Shown here piece by piece: positions 63,822 to 64,000 of a DNA stretch of 64,000 nucleotides (positions within the stretch are counted from its first letter, which is position 1; each line of letters begins with the position of its first letter). A program made the position numbers and the translations under genes. Origin of the DNA: JABDMH01 sp050298535 (GTDB lineage: Bacteria; Bacteroidota; Bacteroidia; Chitinophagales; Saprospiraceae); assembly GCA_050298535.1 (NCBI GenBank), contig JBNKUI010000113.1:124001-188000 (forward strand), written 5' to 3'. The notes under the pieces were generated by a model. It saw nothing but the letters and a program-made list of their open reading frames with translations, was not told the origin of the DNA and searched no databases.

Positions 63822-64000
63822 CTAATGCAATTGAAATACAGGGTGACGAAATGCATACTGTAAGGCTCGGTTAATCCGTAGACTTAGCACTTCCTCCAAT
63901 TGCGGTGTGGGTTCTGTGAGATAGGATTCGAATTGAAGGGTCCATTCAAAATCGGGCAGACCATCCAGTAGGATCGCTTTCATAGTTTCTTGCTCCTCTT
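63822..64000 (-). CDS. DUF1800-family protein, C-terminal fragment cut by the window edge
   Basis: Only the last 58 codons are visible, open at the right edge. They read EEQETMKAILLDGLPDFEW, later LEEVLSLRINRALQYAFRHPVF, then Leu-His and a TAG stop at 63822. A final LLxGLPxxEW segment followed by a helix resembles the end of DUF1800 proteins, which are typically encoded next to DUF1501 genes. The assignment depends largely on this context, and the stop is 13 bases before the DUF1501 start, so the two are probably cotranscribed. Confidence 0.6.
   Translation of the reverse strand, partial: EEQETMKAILLDGLPDFEWTLQFESYLTEPTPQLEEVLSLRINRALQYAFRHPVFQLH

Noticed and set aside
1..64000. CRISPR arrays, rRNA or tRNA genes, phage genes
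   Set aside because: No regular spaced repeats, no tRNA cloverleaf with matching arms and no rRNA or phage structural genes were recognised on reading both strands.

Overview
The window looks like a chromosomal segment of a member of the Bacteroidota, plausibly Saprospiria-like. The support is: three proteins with type IX secretion (T9SS) C-terminal sorting domains, a lipoprotein form of the BamA/TamA family (TamL type), a UpxY/NusG-like antiterminator heading a polysaccharide locus, a carboxypeptidase-regulatory-domain TonB receptor, moderate-to-low GC content and few Shine-Dalgarno-like sites. The class assignment is inference.

Left part (1-16578), mostly housekeeping. It holds a truncated TonB-dependent receptor, a CtlX-type amidinohydrolase, a secreted M28 peptidase, a compact minus-strand PPOX / GNAT / NUDIX group, a radical SAM protein of the PA0069 type, a TlpA-like lipoprotein, a TrmH-type rRNA methyltransferase, TamL, then minus-strand RluD-like / acyl-CoA reductase / endonuclease III, and a divergent trans-sulfuration PLP enzyme.

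Middle (16600-30400). An IS1182-type insertion sequence with 17-bp terminal inverted repeats lies between the PLP-enzyme gene and two giant secreted proteins (about 2380 and 1502 residues). The giants share a long cysteine-rich cassette and both end in T9SS sorting domains. The second also carries dockerin-like and cohesin-like modules and is followed by a good intrinsic terminator.

Right part (30400-62240), a large exopolysaccharide/capsule locus on the plus strand. A 1.16-kb structured leader precedes the antiterminator gene. Next come a WlbA-like sugar dehydrogenase, a CpsB-type PHP phosphatase, a Wza-like export lipoprotein, a Wzc-like tyrosine kinase/copolymerase, a Wzx flippase, GDP-mannose dehydratase and GDP-fucose synthase, a sugar aminotransferase, glycosyltransferases and a Wzy-like polymerase. 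After these lies an unusual run rich in amide and acyl chemistry: an asparagine-synthetase-like protein without the glutaminase nucleophile, a CelD-type GNAT, an ATP-grasp ligase, a true AsnB-type protein, a FemAB-like transferase, a DUF354 protein, an MBOAT acyltransferase with an SGNH-like partner, and four deacetylase-fold proteins. The locus ends with a phosphoglycosyl transferase that lacks the usual N-terminal membrane helix and sits behind its own strongly structured leader. Together these genes look like a Wzx/Wzy-type pathway making a fucose- and/or amino-sugar-containing polymer, probably decorated with amino acids and acyl groups.

Right edge: a DUF1501 protein with a twin-arginine-like signal and a T9SS sorting domain, followed by the last 58 codons of a probable DUF1800 gene.
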